A stretch of 64,000 nucleotides of DNA from Gracilibacillus dipsosauri. Its GTDB lineage: Bacteria; Bacillota; Bacilli; Bacillales; Amphibacillaceae. The stretch spans positions 1 to 64,000 of the forward strand of contig NZ_QGTD01000003.1 of NCBI RefSeq assembly GCF_003176895.1. Direction: 5' to 3'. A program made the translations under genes and the position numbers. The notes beneath the pieces are model-generated. The model had not been told where the DNA came from. It did not search any database and saw only the letters and a program-made list of their open reading frames with translations. Below, one piece after another: positions 25,624 through 34,694 of the stretch; the stretch's first letter is position 1, and the number at the start of each line of letters is the position of its first letter.

Positions 25624-26379
25624 CTAGAGTCCACTACTCTTTAGTTCACTCGTATTTTGCTTTGGTCGGTACCCCAATTCCTTTATTGCATTGGTGAGAT
25701 CCCATGGTTTATCGGGATTATCAGAAACCCCATAGTAGGTACCAAACCTTCTATCTGATTCGATTGCTGCAGTAAAAAGATTAATTAAATCTACTTTTGA
25801 CAATAACGTCCTTTTTAACCGTTCATTTCCTTCTACTGCCTTCAGCTCCTCCTCCTTCGGTACAGATCCAATTCGTATATTAATAACAGAAAGCTCTGTG
25901 TTTAAGGAAAAGATAAAGCCAGCCTGCTCAGAGGCAAGCTTCAGTACCCCGTATAAGCCCTTTGCATATGGATAATCCTCTGTTGTAATTTCTCTTCCCA
26001 ATTTAGATAATCCATTCTCTTCCATATAATCTGTGACATGATTACTACTAGCAAAAATCACTTTCGGTATTTTCTTTGTGTTAGCAACATGCATCGTATA
26101 ATAGGTCGCTTTAAAAAACACGTCGGTCATTTGATCAAAAGTGTCCACTTCCTCAATTGCCTGACTTGTCTCCATCCGTAATAAATTAATGATCACATCA
26201 GTATCTTCAGGAATTTTTTCCAAAAGCTCTTGATATTTGGTAGCATCCACATATTGGTGGGATGCATCAGCTTGGCCAATCGCTCTGTCAAGGTTCAGGA
26301 TATTGTAGCTGCTTTTCAAGCCATGAAATAATGCTTCGCCAACTACACCCGCCCCACCTAAAATTACCAATTTTTTCAC
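25624..26379 (-). CDS. NAD-dependent epimerase/dehydratase family protein, uronate-dehydrogenase-like
   Basis: A 251-aa short-chain Rossmann protein. It has the nucleotide-binding GGAGVVGEAL (8-17), DATKY near 46, SSNHVTDY near 112 and the catalytic YGVLK (Tyr/Lys near 143-147), then NIRIGSVPKE. SSNHV, YGxxK and RIGS occur in the same order in uronate dehydrogenases, which oxidise galacturonate or glucuronate to the aldaric lactone. The assignment is at family level, because several conserved residues differ (for example DY after SSNHV). It starts at GTG behind GGAAGGG. It is convergent with yesM, which loosely ties it to the sugar uptake system. Confidence 0.6.
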   Translation of the reverse strand: MKKLVILGGAGVVGEALFHGLKSSYNILNLDRAIGQADASHQYVDATKYQELLEKIPEDTDVIINLLRMETSQAIEEVDTFDQMTDVFFKATYYTMHVANTKKIPKVIFASSNHVTDYMEENGLSKLGREITTEDYPYAKGLYGVLKLASEQAGFIFSLNTELSVINIRIGSVPKEEELKAVEGNERLKRTLLSKVDLINLFTAAIESDRRFGTYYGVSDNPDKPWDLTNAIKELGYRPKQNTSELKSSGL

Positions 26380-26482
26380 AATATCGATTCCCTTCCAATA
26401 GGTAGTAATGGTAGCGAGGAAACTGCAACAAATGGCTGACAGATTTAACTAGTTAAGCTTCCTCTTCACTGTGCCTCGCTAC

Positions 26483-26670
26483 ATTGGACAGTTTCGAACT
26501 TTTTCTTGCTTCAAAATCTCCATATATTAGACATTTTGTGCTTCCGATCGCTTCAAAATGGTCAATAAATTCAGATATTGGACAACTCGAGCGCCAAACT
26601 CCGTGATACTGTCCAATATATTGGAAATTTTCGTTTCCGATCGCTTCGAGATGTTCAATAAATTCGAAAT
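26483..26670. repeat. Three degenerate tandem units of about 60 bases in a gene-free stretch
   Basis: Two units, 26518-26576 and 26611-26670, share TCCA-ATATATT-GGA, a TTCCGATCGCTTC core, TTCAATAAATTC (GTCAATAAATTC in the first) and spacing. A shorter earlier unit (26483-26518) has ATTGGACAGTTT ... GCTTCAAAATC. Nothing else was seen in 26380-26789; no open frame there is convincing. Confidence 0.55.
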
Positions 26671-26789
26671 AATCATCAATTTGAACTTCTTCCTAAGTCA
26701 AAATGCGATTTATCTCCAAGCTTCCCCTCTTTTTCAAATTGCCTTTCATACCAGTTACATAAGAAGCACAACCGCCTCTCTATTCCATA

Positions 26790-29420
26790 TCATTTCTTAT
26801 TTCGGATCAGTTTCACTACTTCCATTAAAATCATACTCGCTAATGCTAGGCCAAAAGCAATGGCGAATTTGCTCAAGCCAAATTCAGCAGGTATATGGAA
26901 GATATCACGGGCAAACGGTAGAATCGTAATAGTATAAAGTAAAAACCCAACGAGTACAGCACCAATCACATACTTATTTTGAAAAATGCCTGCACCAATG
27001 GCTGTTTGAACATTGGACCTTGCTGGGAATGTTTGTAACGTACGCGATAAGATGAGTGTCGTAAAGGCCATAGCGACTCCCATCTCATCCGAGTGCTGTA
27101 AACCGATATAATGAGAGATTATGACCGCAACGCCGATTAATATCCCTCTTATCGTCACAGATCGTAAGGTGCCACCAGCAAATATTCCTTCCTTAATATC
27201 GCGAGGCTTTCGCTTCATCACATTCGGTTCTGGTTTTTCTACCCCTAATGCAATAGCAGGAAGTGAATCATTGACTAGATTTATAAAAAGTAACTGTAAG
27301 GCGGTAAATGGATTTGCCCAATTCATAATCACCGCGAATAAGATAGCAATGATCGCCCCTAAATTTCCGGCAAACAAATAGGCAATGGCTTTTTTAATAT
27401 TATCAAATACCGTTCTACCGACACCGACTGCCTTCACAATGGAGACAAAATTATCATCGGTTAAAATCATCGCAGCAGAATCCTTCGCCACATCCGTTCC
27501 GCTTCCCATACCAATGCCTATATCCGCTTGCTTCAGAGCAGGGGCGTCGTTAACACCATCCCCGGTCATTGCCGTAATTTGTCCTTTTTCCTGCCATGCC
27601 TTCACGATACGAATTTTGTTCTCTGGGGATACGCGGGCATAAACGGTAATCCTCTCAAGCTTTTCATCAAGCTCTTGCTCTGACATTTTATCTAACTCTT
27701 TACCAGTAACAGCAATGTCGCCTTCCTCCATCAAACCAATTTCGCGACCAATCGCTTCCGCTGTTGTCTTGTGGTCCCCTGTGATCATAACAGGCTGTAT
27801 ACCTGCCTTTTTTGCTTCTTCAATCGACCCATACACTGCTTCACGAGGTGGATCCATCATCGCCATTAGTCCGATTAAAACAAAATCTTTTTCATCTTCT
27901 ACCGATAAGCTTGGATTTTCTTCGTCTATTTTTTTATACCCAAATGCTAATACTCTTAGCGCTTGCTTCGAATAAGATTCATTTTGCTCTTGTAATTTTT
28001 GCAACCATTCTGTTGACAGCTCTCGCTTTTCTCCATTTACTAATACATACTGAGCACGCTCAAGCATAACATCAGGACCACCCTTGATGAGCATAAGGGT
28101 TTCTTTATCGATTTCGTGTACGGTTGACATCATTTTTCGATCTGAATCAAACGGTAGCTCTGCTTTTCGAGGGTACTTGTCCCTCATCTCCTTATAGGAT
28201 TGCTTTTTATTCTCTGCCAAATGAATCAAGGCAATCTCTGTAGGGTCTCCTATTTCCTTTTTATCTTCATTAATATAGGAGTCATTACATAAGACGGCTG
28301 TTTGCATTAATAATTGTTCACTTTTATCCCATTTATTATCGGAAAAAGGCTTATCCACTTCAGGTAAATAAAAATCGGTCACGGTCATTTTATTTTCTGT
28401 TAACGTACCTGTTTTATCTGTACAAATGACACGAGTCGAGCCTAATGTTTCGACAGCAGGTAAACGGCGAATTATCGCATGCTGCTTAGCCATTTTATTC
28501 GTCCCAACAGATAACACAATCGTTACAATCGATTGCAATGCCTCTGGAATCGCTGCAACCGCAATGGCAACAGAGAACATCAGTGCATCTAGAATGGCCT
28601 TTGTCATATCTACATCTGCATCACTAAACCACAGTCTTCCAACTTGAACTGCAAAAATAATGATACAAATCAACAGTATGGCAATCCCTAGCTTCTTACT
28701 AAAGGAATCCAATTTACGTTGTAATGGGGTTTGTTTCGCTTCTGCTGTTTCGATCATTTCGGCAATTTTACCAATTTCCGCTTTTTCTCCTGTAGCAGTG
28801 ACAACAAATGTCCCCCTGCCATTGACGACGAGAGAACTACTAAAAACCATGTTCACTTGATCCCCAATCGTCACTTCTTCCTCTAACGGGGCTGTTGTCT
28901 TTTCAACTGCATCTGATTCACCTGTTAGCATCCCTTCGTTTACTTTAAGAGACTCTGCTTCTAATAAACGACCATCTGCCGGAATGTAATCACCAGCCTC
29001 GAGCTTTACAATGTCTCCTGGTACTAGCTCTCGTGCCATAATGGTTTTCGTCGAGCCATTGCGTACGACCTTTGCTTCAGGTGCGGACATATCCCTTAAT
29101 GCATCCAATGAGCTCTCTGCTTTTTTTGTCTGAACAACACTGATAATGGAATTTAACAAAATAACGAGGAAAATAATGATCGATTCGATCACTTCACCTA
29201 ACACGAGCTGGACGATCGCTGCAATGAGAAGAACTACAACCATTGCATCCTTGAAGGTTTCTAAAAACAATTTCCATGTGGGGACCTTCTCTCTATCTGC
29301 TATTTCATTATATCCCTCTTCTTCTAATCGTTTTTTGACTTGATCCTCCTGGAGTCCTTTCTTATCAACCTCTAATTGTTTTAAAACATCTTCCTTTGTA
29401 GTCTGGTAATGGTGTTTCAA
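26790..29420 (-). CDS. P-type Ca2+-transporting ATPase
   Basis: An 876-aa P2-type ATPase. It has a cation-transporter N-terminal domain (1-70), membrane segments at about 55-95 and 245-305, and the A domain LTGESDAVEKT. The ion-site segment VAAIPEALQ (near 287) precedes the phosphorylation site ICTDKTGTLTENKM (Asp near 335). Then come KGGPDVML, TGDGVNDAPALK and a C-terminal membrane bundle with NLVNDSLPA. The PEA-type ion site and overall length match bacterial SERCA/PMCA-like calcium pumps (YloB family). It starts at TTG behind AAGGGGG, one base after the upstream gene's stop codon (29424-29426 to 29420), so they form one operon. Confidence 0.88.
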   Translation of the reverse strand: MKHHYQTTKEDVLKQLEVDKKGLQEDQVKKRLEEEGYNEIADREKVPTWKLFLETFKDAMVVVLLIAAIVQLVLGEVIESIIIFLVILLNSIISVVQTKKAESSLDALRDMSAPEAKVVRNGSTKTIMARELVPGDIVKLEAGDYIPADGRLLEAESLKVNEGMLTGESDAVEKTTAPLEEEVTIGDQVNMVFSSSLVVNGRGTFVVTATGEKAEIGKIAEMIETAEAKQTPLQRKLDSFSKKLGIAILLICIIIFAVQVGRLWFSDADVDMTKAILDALMFSVAIAVAAIPEALQSIVTIVLSVGTNKMAKQHAIIRRLPAVETLGSTRVICTDKTGTLTENKMTVTDFYLPEVDKPFSDNKWDKSEQLLMQTAVLCNDSYINEDKKEIGDPTEIALIHLAENKKQSYKEMRDKYPRKAELPFDSDRKMMSTVHEIDKETLMLIKGGPDVMLERAQYVLVNGEKRELSTEWLQKLQEQNESYSKQALRVLAFGYKKIDEENPSLSVEDEKDFVLIGLMAMMDPPREAVYGSIEEAKKAGIQPVMITGDHKTTAEAIGREIGLMEEGDIAVTGKELDKMSEQELDEKLERITVYARVSPENKIRIVKAWQEKGQITAMTGDGVNDAPALKQADIGIGMGSGTDVAKDSAAMILTDDNFVSIVKAVGVGRTVFDNIKKAIAYLFAGNLGAIIAILFAVIMNWANPFTALQLLFINLVNDSLPAIALGVEKPEPNVMKRKPRDIKEGIFAGGTLRSVTIRGILIGVAVIISHYIGLQHSDEMGVAMAFTTLILSRTLQTFPARSNVQTAIGAGIFQNKYVIGAVLVGFLLYTITILPFARDIFHIPAEFGLSKFAIAFGLALASMILMEVVKLIRNKK

Positions 29421-29423
29421 TAG

Positions 29424-30740
29424 TTAATCCCCCTTGTCGTTTTCTAATGTTACACATACTCTTTCAATTCGATAATCCGTGATTTCCACAATCTCAAAGA
29501 CTAAATTTTTATAGGTAATAGTCGGTAACTCTTCCTTTTGCGGTATATACCCTAATTGGCTCAAAAGAAAACCATTTAATGTTTCAAATTCTTCTGTAGG
29601 AAGCTCCACCCCGAACATCTCCTCTAGTAAATAGAGATGTGTTGTACCATCTACCTCAAACTGATGCGAATTTATTTTTTTCCAGCCAAAGTTCTCCTGC
29701 TCTCCTGGGAGATGATGCTCACTACTAATTTCCCCAACGATTTCCTCGATGATATCTTCAATTGTTACCATACCATCAATTCCCCCATATTCATCGACAA
29801 CCATAGCAATATGAACATTATTCCTTTTCATCTCACGAAATGCTTCGTCGATTGACTGTGATTCGAGAACAAACAGTGGCTTTCTCAAGATAGGCTTAAT
29901 CGATGGAGAGTCACTACTAGTCATGAGAGAAATCATATCTTTTGTATGTAGGACACCGATGATATGGTCGATATCTCCTTCATATACAGGAAATCGCGTG
30001 AAACGCTTATCGTTCATGAGCTGATAGATTTCTTGTATCGACATGGTGATATCAATTGCACTTATTTCCGTACGGTGTGTCATAATATCTGATACTTCTT
30101 TATCATTTAATTCAAATATGTTATGAATCATCTGTTTTTCATCTACTTCGATCGTACCTCGTTCACCACCAATATCTACTAGCATGCGAATTTCCTCTTC
30201 ATTCGCCTCTTCTTCTTTGGCATTTGGGTCAACTCCAAACAATTTCACGACAACATTTGTAGAGAAATTAAGGATCTTCACAAATGGTGAACTTATTTTA
30301 AATAGTATCATTAATGGAGAGACAACGAGATAAGCAATTTTTTCGGCCTTTTGCAATGCCAATTGCTTTGGGACAAGCTCGCCAATCACTAGCGTAAAAT
30401 AAGATAGTAAAATCGTAATTCCTACAACTGATATCGTTCTTAATAAGGCCTCAGAAAGGGGGATTCCAACCGATACTAGCCATTTTGCTAAAGGGTCTGC
30501 AAAGCTATCTGCGGCAAAGGCACTTGCTAAGAAGCCAGCAAGCGTAATACCAATTTGAATCGTAGCAAGAAAACGACCAGGCTCCGCTAGTAAAGTCTGA
30601 AGCTTCATCGATTTTTTATCCTTTTCTTTTGCTCTTTTTTGAATTTTATTATCATTTAATGCGACTAGCGCAATCTCGGATGCAGCGAAGAATGCATTGA
30701 TAAGAATAAGAATAACTAGTACGGTAATCGCTAATACCAT
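29424..30740 (-). CDS. CNNM/CorC-family membrane protein with CBS pair (hemolysin C family)
   Basis: A 438-aa protein. A CNNM transmembrane domain (about 1-190) with FFAASEIALVALN is followed by two CBS domains (about 210-330; MTHRTEISAIDI, FTRFPVYEGD, DEYGGIDGMVTIEDI) and a CorC_HlyC domain (about 345-430). Family members act in Mg2+ or Co2+ export and ion homeostasis. The start is the ATG at 30740, eight bases after GGAGG. It is immediately followed by a Ca2+ ATPase gene, suggesting a divalent-cation homeostasis operon. Confidence 0.88.
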   Translation of the reverse strand: MVLAITVLVILILINAFFAASEIALVALNDNKIQKRAKEKDKKSMKLQTLLAEPGRFLATIQIGITLAGFLASAFAADSFADPLAKWLVSVGIPLSEALLRTISVVGITILLSYFTLVIGELVPKQLALQKAEKIAYLVVSPLMILFKISSPFVKILNFSTNVVVKLFGVDPNAKEEEANEEEIRMLVDIGGERGTIEVDEKQMIHNIFELNDKEVSDIMTHRTEISAIDITMSIQEIYQLMNDKRFTRFPVYEGDIDHIIGVLHTKDMISLMTSSDSPSIKPILRKPLFVLESQSIDEAFREMKRNNVHIAMVVDEYGGIDGMVTIEDIIEEIVGEISSEHHLPGEQENFGWKKINSHQFEVDGTTHLYLLEEMFGVELPTEEFETLNGFLLSQLGYIPQKEELPTITYKNLVFEIVEITDYRIERVCVTLENDKGD

Positions 30741-30908
30741 ATCCTCAACCTCCAAATAAAACTGTTATTATTGGTATACCCTAAATTGTTTAAAATACAA
30801 CCATAGAATGTTTATGATGACACCTGATTCCATTAGTTTTACATAGCAAAAAAAGCCAATATATGTGATAATTAAAGCAGAAATAATATAGAAAGAAGTT
30901 GGTATCAG

Positions 30909-31811
30909 ATGCAGTTAGAGATAGATAAATCTTCTTTACCGGTATATGAAGCATTAGCAAGTGATGTTAGATTAGAAATTATCCAAATATTATCGAAAAA
31001 CAAAATGAACATAAAAGATTTATCGAAGGCATTAGGCATCAGCAGTCCCATCGTCACCAAACACATTGAAAAGTTAGAAAAAGCAGGGATTATTCGGACA
31101 GAAAAAATTCCAGGAAAATCAGGCTTACAAAGAATTTCGATCCTTAAGGTTGACCATATCGAAATTAATTTTCCGAAAAAAATCTATCATTCCTTTGCTA
31201 CCTATGAAACTTCGGTTCCTGTCGGTCATTATACAGATTATCATGTGTTGCCAACCTGTGGACTGGCAACAATAAAGGATTTCATAGGACCAGTAGATGA
31301 AACAAAATATTTTATGGACCCAAAACGTATGGATGCACGGATTTTATGGTTCACTCAAGGATTTATAGAATATAAAACCCCGAATTTTTTAAAGGAAGAG
31401 GACGAGCTACAACAGTTAGACATCAGTATGGAGATTTCATCTGAGTTCCCGTTTTCCAATGAAGTTTGGCCATCTGATATTACGTTTACCTTAAACAATG
31501 TCGAGCTCGGAACATGGGTAAGCCCTGGAGACTTTGCTGATACACGTGGGAAGTATACCCCAGAATGGTGGCCACACAATATTAATCAATATGGGCTACT
31601 AAAAACGATTCGTATTACCCCGCACGGTACGTATATGGATGGAGAGCCTATGTCAGATGTAACTATCTCTGACTTAGATACAAGAACAGAAGGCTGGAAG
31701 CTTAGAATCGAAGTAAAAAAAGAGGCAGAAAATGTAGGCGGGGTAACCTTGTTTGGCCGAGAATTTGGTAATCATAATCAAGATATTAATTTTAAGCTTT
31801 ATTATATTTAA
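30909..31811 (+). CDS. ArsR-type helix-turn-helix protein with large C-terminal ligand domain
   Basis: A 300-aa protein. The N-terminal winged helix (about 8-85) has EALASDVRLEIIQILSKN and MNIKDLSKALGISSPIVTKH, typical of ArsR-like regulators. The 210-residue C-terminal part is Trp/Pro-rich with beta-type patterns (WPSDITFTLNNVELGTWVSP, WWPHNINQYGLL, LRIEVKKEAENVGG, YYI end). This suggests a carbohydrate- or ligand-binding jelly-roll. I cannot name the ligand. It is monocistronic with a strong terminator. Known small-metal ArsR proteins are about 100 aa, so it belongs to the long subfamily found in Bacilli. Confidence 0.7.
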   Translation: MQLEIDKSSLPVYEALASDVRLEIIQILSKNKMNIKDLSKALGISSPIVTKHIEKLEKAGIIRTEKIPGKSGLQRISILKVDHIEINFPKKIYHSFATYETSVPVGHYTDYHVLPTCGLATIKDFIGPVDETKYFMDPKRMDARILWFTQGFIEYKTPNFLKEEDELQQLDISMEISSEFPFSNEVWPSDITFTLNNVELGTWVSPGDFADTRGKYTPEWWPHNINQYGLLKTIRITPHGTYMDGEPMSDVTISDLDTRTEGWKLRIEVKKEAENVGGVTLFGREFGNHNQDINFKLYYI

Positions 31812-31843
31812 TCAACAATGTAAACGCTCAATATTTAGTATGG

Positions 31844-31876
31844 AGAACCTGGTAGGGCCTATCAGGTTCTTTTTTT
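31844..31876 (+). terminator. Terminator of the ArsR-type gene
   Basis: AGAACCTG (31844-31851) pairs with CAGGTTCT (31863-31870), followed by eight T residues. Repeat copy 4 begins directly after it. Confidence 0.85.
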
Positions 31877-31877
31877 A

Positions 31878-31997
31878 TACGTTAGGAAACCATAACATTC
31901 TTGCCGGAAATAATGCAACGATACGAAAATTTTGAAGTCCAAAGTATAAGAAAAGCTAACGCATCCGCTAAAGAACCCAGCGAATGCGGGTTTCCCT
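31878..31997. repeat. Interspersed terminator-linked repeat, copy 4 (inverted)
   Basis: Read in reverse it matches copy 3 (9487-9593): CGCATTCGCT, AGCG(G)ATGCGTTAGC, TTTTCTTATACTTTGGACTT, CAAAATTTTCG, CGTTGC and TTTCCTAACGTA. It starts two bases after the T-tract of the terminator at 31844-31876, the same relation as in the other copies. Confidence 0.8.
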
Positions 31998-32100
31998 AAA
32001 AAATAAGCTAGAAATTAGTCGAATTTTCTTCAAAATAGTTCATTCATAAGGTAAAATGTAAAAAGATCAGTAGGATAATGAAGGGAGGGGTAGAAAACCG

Positions 32101-32460
32101 ATGAAAACGATCCTTATCGCTGATGATTCCGCCTTTATGCGCAAATGGCTACGAAATATCTTAGAAAAGCACGCCTATGTCGTCATCGCAGAAGCTGCGA
32201 ATGGAATTGATGCGGTGAGGCTTTACCAAAAACACCACCCAGACATGGTATTACTAGACATCATCATGCCGGTTACGGATGGCTTAACGGCATTAAAAAA
32301 GATTAAACAGCTGGACCAGTGTGCGAATATCATTATCGTATCCTCCCTCGCTACAAAAGAAAATGTGATGGTCGCCCTTCAGCACGGAGCAAAGGATTTT
32401 ATTATCAAGCCATATTTTCATAACCTAATCCCTACCTTAGAAAAAATCTCCAAGCCCTAG
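32101..32460 (+). CDS. Stand-alone CheY-like receiver protein
   Basis: A 119-aa single receiver domain. It has the acidic pair DDS (8-10), the phosphoacceptor Asp in MVLLDIIMP (near 54), VSS and the Lys in DFIIKPY (near 103). FMRKWLRNIL after the acidic pair is the usual CheY-like helix. Receivers of this kind control flagellar motors or act in phosphorelays. No kinase or chemotaxis gene is beside it, but a chemoreceptor lies 23 kb away. The start is an ATG behind GGAGGGG. Confidence 0.85.
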   Translation: MKTILIADDSAFMRKWLRNILEKHAYVVIAEAANGIDAVRLYQKHHPDMVLLDIIMPVTDGLTALKKIKQLDQCANIIIVSSLATKENVMVALQHGAKDFIIKPYFHNLIPTLEKISKP

Positions 32461-32675
32461 CAAGCATTTTCCGAAGCTACAAAGAAAATGCTTCTATTCA
32501 TCTCTCTAAAACTAGTTATCTCCTATTTAGTTAAAATTATCATGAAGAAGTGTGAAGCAAGCAAATTATGGGAATCCTACCTATATAGCCCTTAAGATGT
32601 TCGAACAAATCATTACACTTTAGACGTTTTTCACGTTATTGTAATATTATAGGCTTTGGTGAGGAGTGAACATAA

Positions 32676-32975
32676 ATGGAAATAAAAATATCAGATGATG
32701 CATTAAATTGGTTTAAAGAGGAAGTCGAGTTAACGGAAGGTGATACCGTAAAGTTTCAAGCAAAATACGGGGGATCAAGCCCTATTCACGAAGGTTTCTC
32801 CCTAGCATTTCAAGTGAAGGAGGAACCGGTGGAACCTATCTCTCAAGTAGAGAAGGACGGCATCACCTTCTTTATAGATACAACAGATGCGTGGTATTTC
32901 GAGGGATATCATTTATTAGTCAATTATGACGCAGAATTAGATGAAGTCGTTTATGATTATGAAGAGATCCACTAA
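32676..32975 (+). CDS. yneR: YneR-like HesB-fold protein
   Basis: A 99-aa protein matching the HesB/YneR family: ISDDALNWFKEEVELTEGD, FQAKYGGSSPIHEGFSLAF and FFIDTTDAWYFEGYHLLVNY. HesB/IscA-type folds usually bear Fe-S cluster cysteines, but this branch has none. A direct cluster-carrier role is therefore unlikely and its function is unknown. The length is typical. The start is an ATG behind GGTGAGGAG. A hairpin follows the gene. Confidence 0.82.
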   Translation: MEIKISDDALNWFKEEVELTEGDTVKFQAKYGGSSPIHEGFSLAFQVKEEPVEPISQVEKDGITFFIDTTDAWYFEGYHLLVNYDAELDEVVYDYEEIH

Positions 32976-32986
32976 TTTTGGCACCA

Positions 32987-33015
32987 TTGTCCCGCTTTTT
33001 TTTAAAGTGGGACAA
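32987..33015. terminator. Hairpin after yneR
   Basis: TTGTCCCGCTTT and AAAGTGGGACAA form a 12-bp stem (one G-T pair) around a T-rich loop. No T-tract follows on the plus strand, so termination is plausible but not certain. Confidence 0.5.
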
Positions 33016-33125
33016 ACTAACATTTATCGTGATTAGAAAAATATTGTGTTATGATTATGTTAAAGTGAGACTTCCAATTTTCCCGATGGTTAACATTGTT
33101 TAAAACATCTTAAGGAGGCGTATCT

Positions 33126-33587
33126 ATGGGGGCACAAGAATTCCGCAAGGCGATGAGTAAATTTGCTACCGGAATAACGGTTGTGACAACGGAATTTGAC
33201 GGTAGTGTTCAAGGAATGACAGTGAATGCATTTATGTCTGTTTCCTTGGACCCTCAATTAATTACTATTTCATTAGATCATCGAACTAATTTTTATGAAA
33301 ATGCAGATAAAATAAAGCGATTTGGTGTAAGTATTCTTCGTGAGGAGCAACAGGAAATTTCTATGATTTTTGCCAAACAAATCGATAAAGCGTTTCATGA
33401 TTTTACAATGCTTGATCAGATCCCTGTTATAAATGACGCCTTAACCACACTGGCATGTACGGTGATTAATACAGTGGAAGCTGGCGATCATTTACTATTA
33501 ATCGCCAAAGTGGATGAGATAAAACTAGATGAAGGAAAACCTATACTCTATTATAATAGTAATTATCACAAACTAGAAAATCCTTAA
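33126..33587 (+). CDS. Flavin reductase family protein
   Basis: A 153-aa flavin-reductase-like protein (FMN-binding split barrel). It has FRKAMSKFATGITVVTTEFD, GMTVNAFMSVSLDPQLITIS (flavin-binding loop) and FGVSILREEQ. Such proteins use NAD(P)H to reduce FMN or FAD for a partner monooxygenase, or act as flavin-dependent reductases. No monooxygenase gene is adjacent. The start is an ATG behind AAGGAGGCGTATCT. A membrane-protein gene follows 23 bases downstream. Confidence 0.87.
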   Translation: MGAQEFRKAMSKFATGITVVTTEFDGSVQGMTVNAFMSVSLDPQLITISLDHRTNFYENADKIKRFGVSILREEQQEISMIFAKQIDKAFHDFTMLDQIPVINDALTTLACTVINTVEAGDHLLLIAKVDEIKLDEGKPILYYNSNYHKLENP

Positions 33588-33610
33588 GCAGGATAAGGAA
33601 ATGAAAAATC

Positions 33611-34090
33611 ATGACAATTCTCTCAATCATTAAATTATGTGCAACATTACCAAGGAAGAAATCTCTTTTTCAATTGAATCGTGTAAGTATGCGAGATACA
33701 CTAGTGTTTTTGTTTTTATTATTCTTTTTTTCCTTTTTACCGAATGCCATTCTTATTATCATCCAATTTGATCCGAGTGTGTCACAACTCTCGTATTCTC
33801 AATATTTGCTACAGGTAATCGTTTTTTATCCATTTTTGATGATGTTTCTCGTAATTTCGGGTATTTCGATATTAGCATTAGGCGCATGGCTTATTTGTTT
33901 TATGCTAAGGAGAAAGCTTAAATACCAGCAGCTATGGAAAATGACAGGGTTTGCTTCTTTTCTACCGCTATTAGCCTATGTTGTCTTATATTTTACCCCA
34001 TTGCCAAATATGGCATCAATTACGCTATGTGCTATCTGGTTATATGTACTTATCTATCAAATGATAATCATTTATCCGACAAAAAAGTGA
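33611..34090 (+). CDS. Membrane protein of unknown function
   Basis: A 159-aa protein with four hydrophobic segments (about 30-52, 66-94, 112-130 and 135-153). A basic N-terminal region (PRKKSLFQLNRVSMRD) precedes them. It has a YIP1-like look (short loops, Phe/Leu-rich), but I do not recognise the family. It is coupled to the flavin reductase gene (23 bases) and followed by nudF-type gene (14 bases). The start is an ATG at 33611, with only a weak GGA-type site. Confidence 0.65.
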   Translation: MTILSIIKLCATLPRKKSLFQLNRVSMRDTLVFLFLLFFFSFLPNAILIIIQFDPSVSQLSYSQYLLQVIVFYPFLMMFLVISGISILALGAWLICFMLRRKLKYQQLWKMTGFASFLPLLAYVVLYFTPLPNMASITLCAIWLYVLIYQMIIIYPTKK

Positions 34091-34103
34091 GGAGTGAAAA
34101 TCA

Positions 34104-34655
34104 GTGACAGCTAACCCTTGGAAGATCACATCAACGCAAACAACCCAAATTGATCGGTTCAAGATAACCATCGATGAGATCATGCTCACAAATGAAGAGG
34201 CAAAAAATTTCTCTTATATACAGTTTCGTGATGGTGTATGTATTCTGGCCATAACAGAAGATCAAGAAATTATTCTGTTGAAGCAATACAGGCATGCTGT
34301 TCAGTCATGGGAATTTGAACTCCCTGCTGGCATGATAGAGGACGAGGAAGAGGCTCTTTATGCTGCCAAACGCGAACTGTTAGAAGAAACGGGTTATCAA
34401 TCACTGGAATGGGAATCCTTCGACTACTTCTTCCCATCCCCTGGGTCTACAACGGAGAAAATTCATTTGTTTTTTGCTAAAAATGCGTTTAAGGTGAGAG
34501 ACCAAGCATTAGACCCTACAGAGGATATCTCTGTTTCCTTGATTACTCCAGAGGAAATGAGCGGGATGATTACAGATGGCAGATTTAAGCATGGAGCAGG
34601 CTTAGCATGCTGGGCAAAATATATATCAAAATATCAGCATTCATTCCTATTATAA
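34104..34655 (+). CDS. NUDIX hydrolase, probably ADP-ribose pyrophosphatase
   Basis: A 183-aa Nudix protein. The Nudix box starts at Gly76 and includes RELLEETGY (about 91-99), giving the G-x5-E-x7-REUxEExGU pattern. Before it, EIILLKQYRHAVQSWEFELP matches ADP-ribose pyrophosphatases (NudF), which split ADP-ribose into AMP and ribose 5-phosphate. A downstream FFPSPGSTTEKIHLFFAK matches the SPG element of that group. It starts at GTG behind GTGAGGAGTGAAAATCA. Confidence 0.88.
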   Translation: MTANPWKITSTQTTQIDRFKITIDEIMLTNEEAKNFSYIQFRDGVCILAITEDQEIILLKQYRHAVQSWEFELPAGMIEDEEEALYAAKRELLEETGYQSLEWESFDYFFPSPGSTTEKIHLFFAKNAFKVRDQALDPTEDISVSLITPEEMSGMITDGRFKHGAGLACWAKYISKYQHSFLL

Positions 34656-34660
34656 GTAAA

Positions 34661-34693
34661 AACAGTCTAGCAAATACGCTAGACTGTTTTTTA
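34661..34693. terminator. Bidirectional terminator between nudF-type gene and tagU
   Basis: AACAGTCTAGC and GCTAGACTGTT (34661-34688) form an 11-bp perfect stem with T-tracts on both sides. It serves the convergent Nudix and LytR-type genes. Confidence 0.88.
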
Positions 34694-34694
34694 T

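Noticed and set aside
31822-31834. TGTAAACGCTCAA as a cre site after the ArsR-type gene
   Set aside because: Only half of the palindrome fits and it lies past the gene end, before a terminator.
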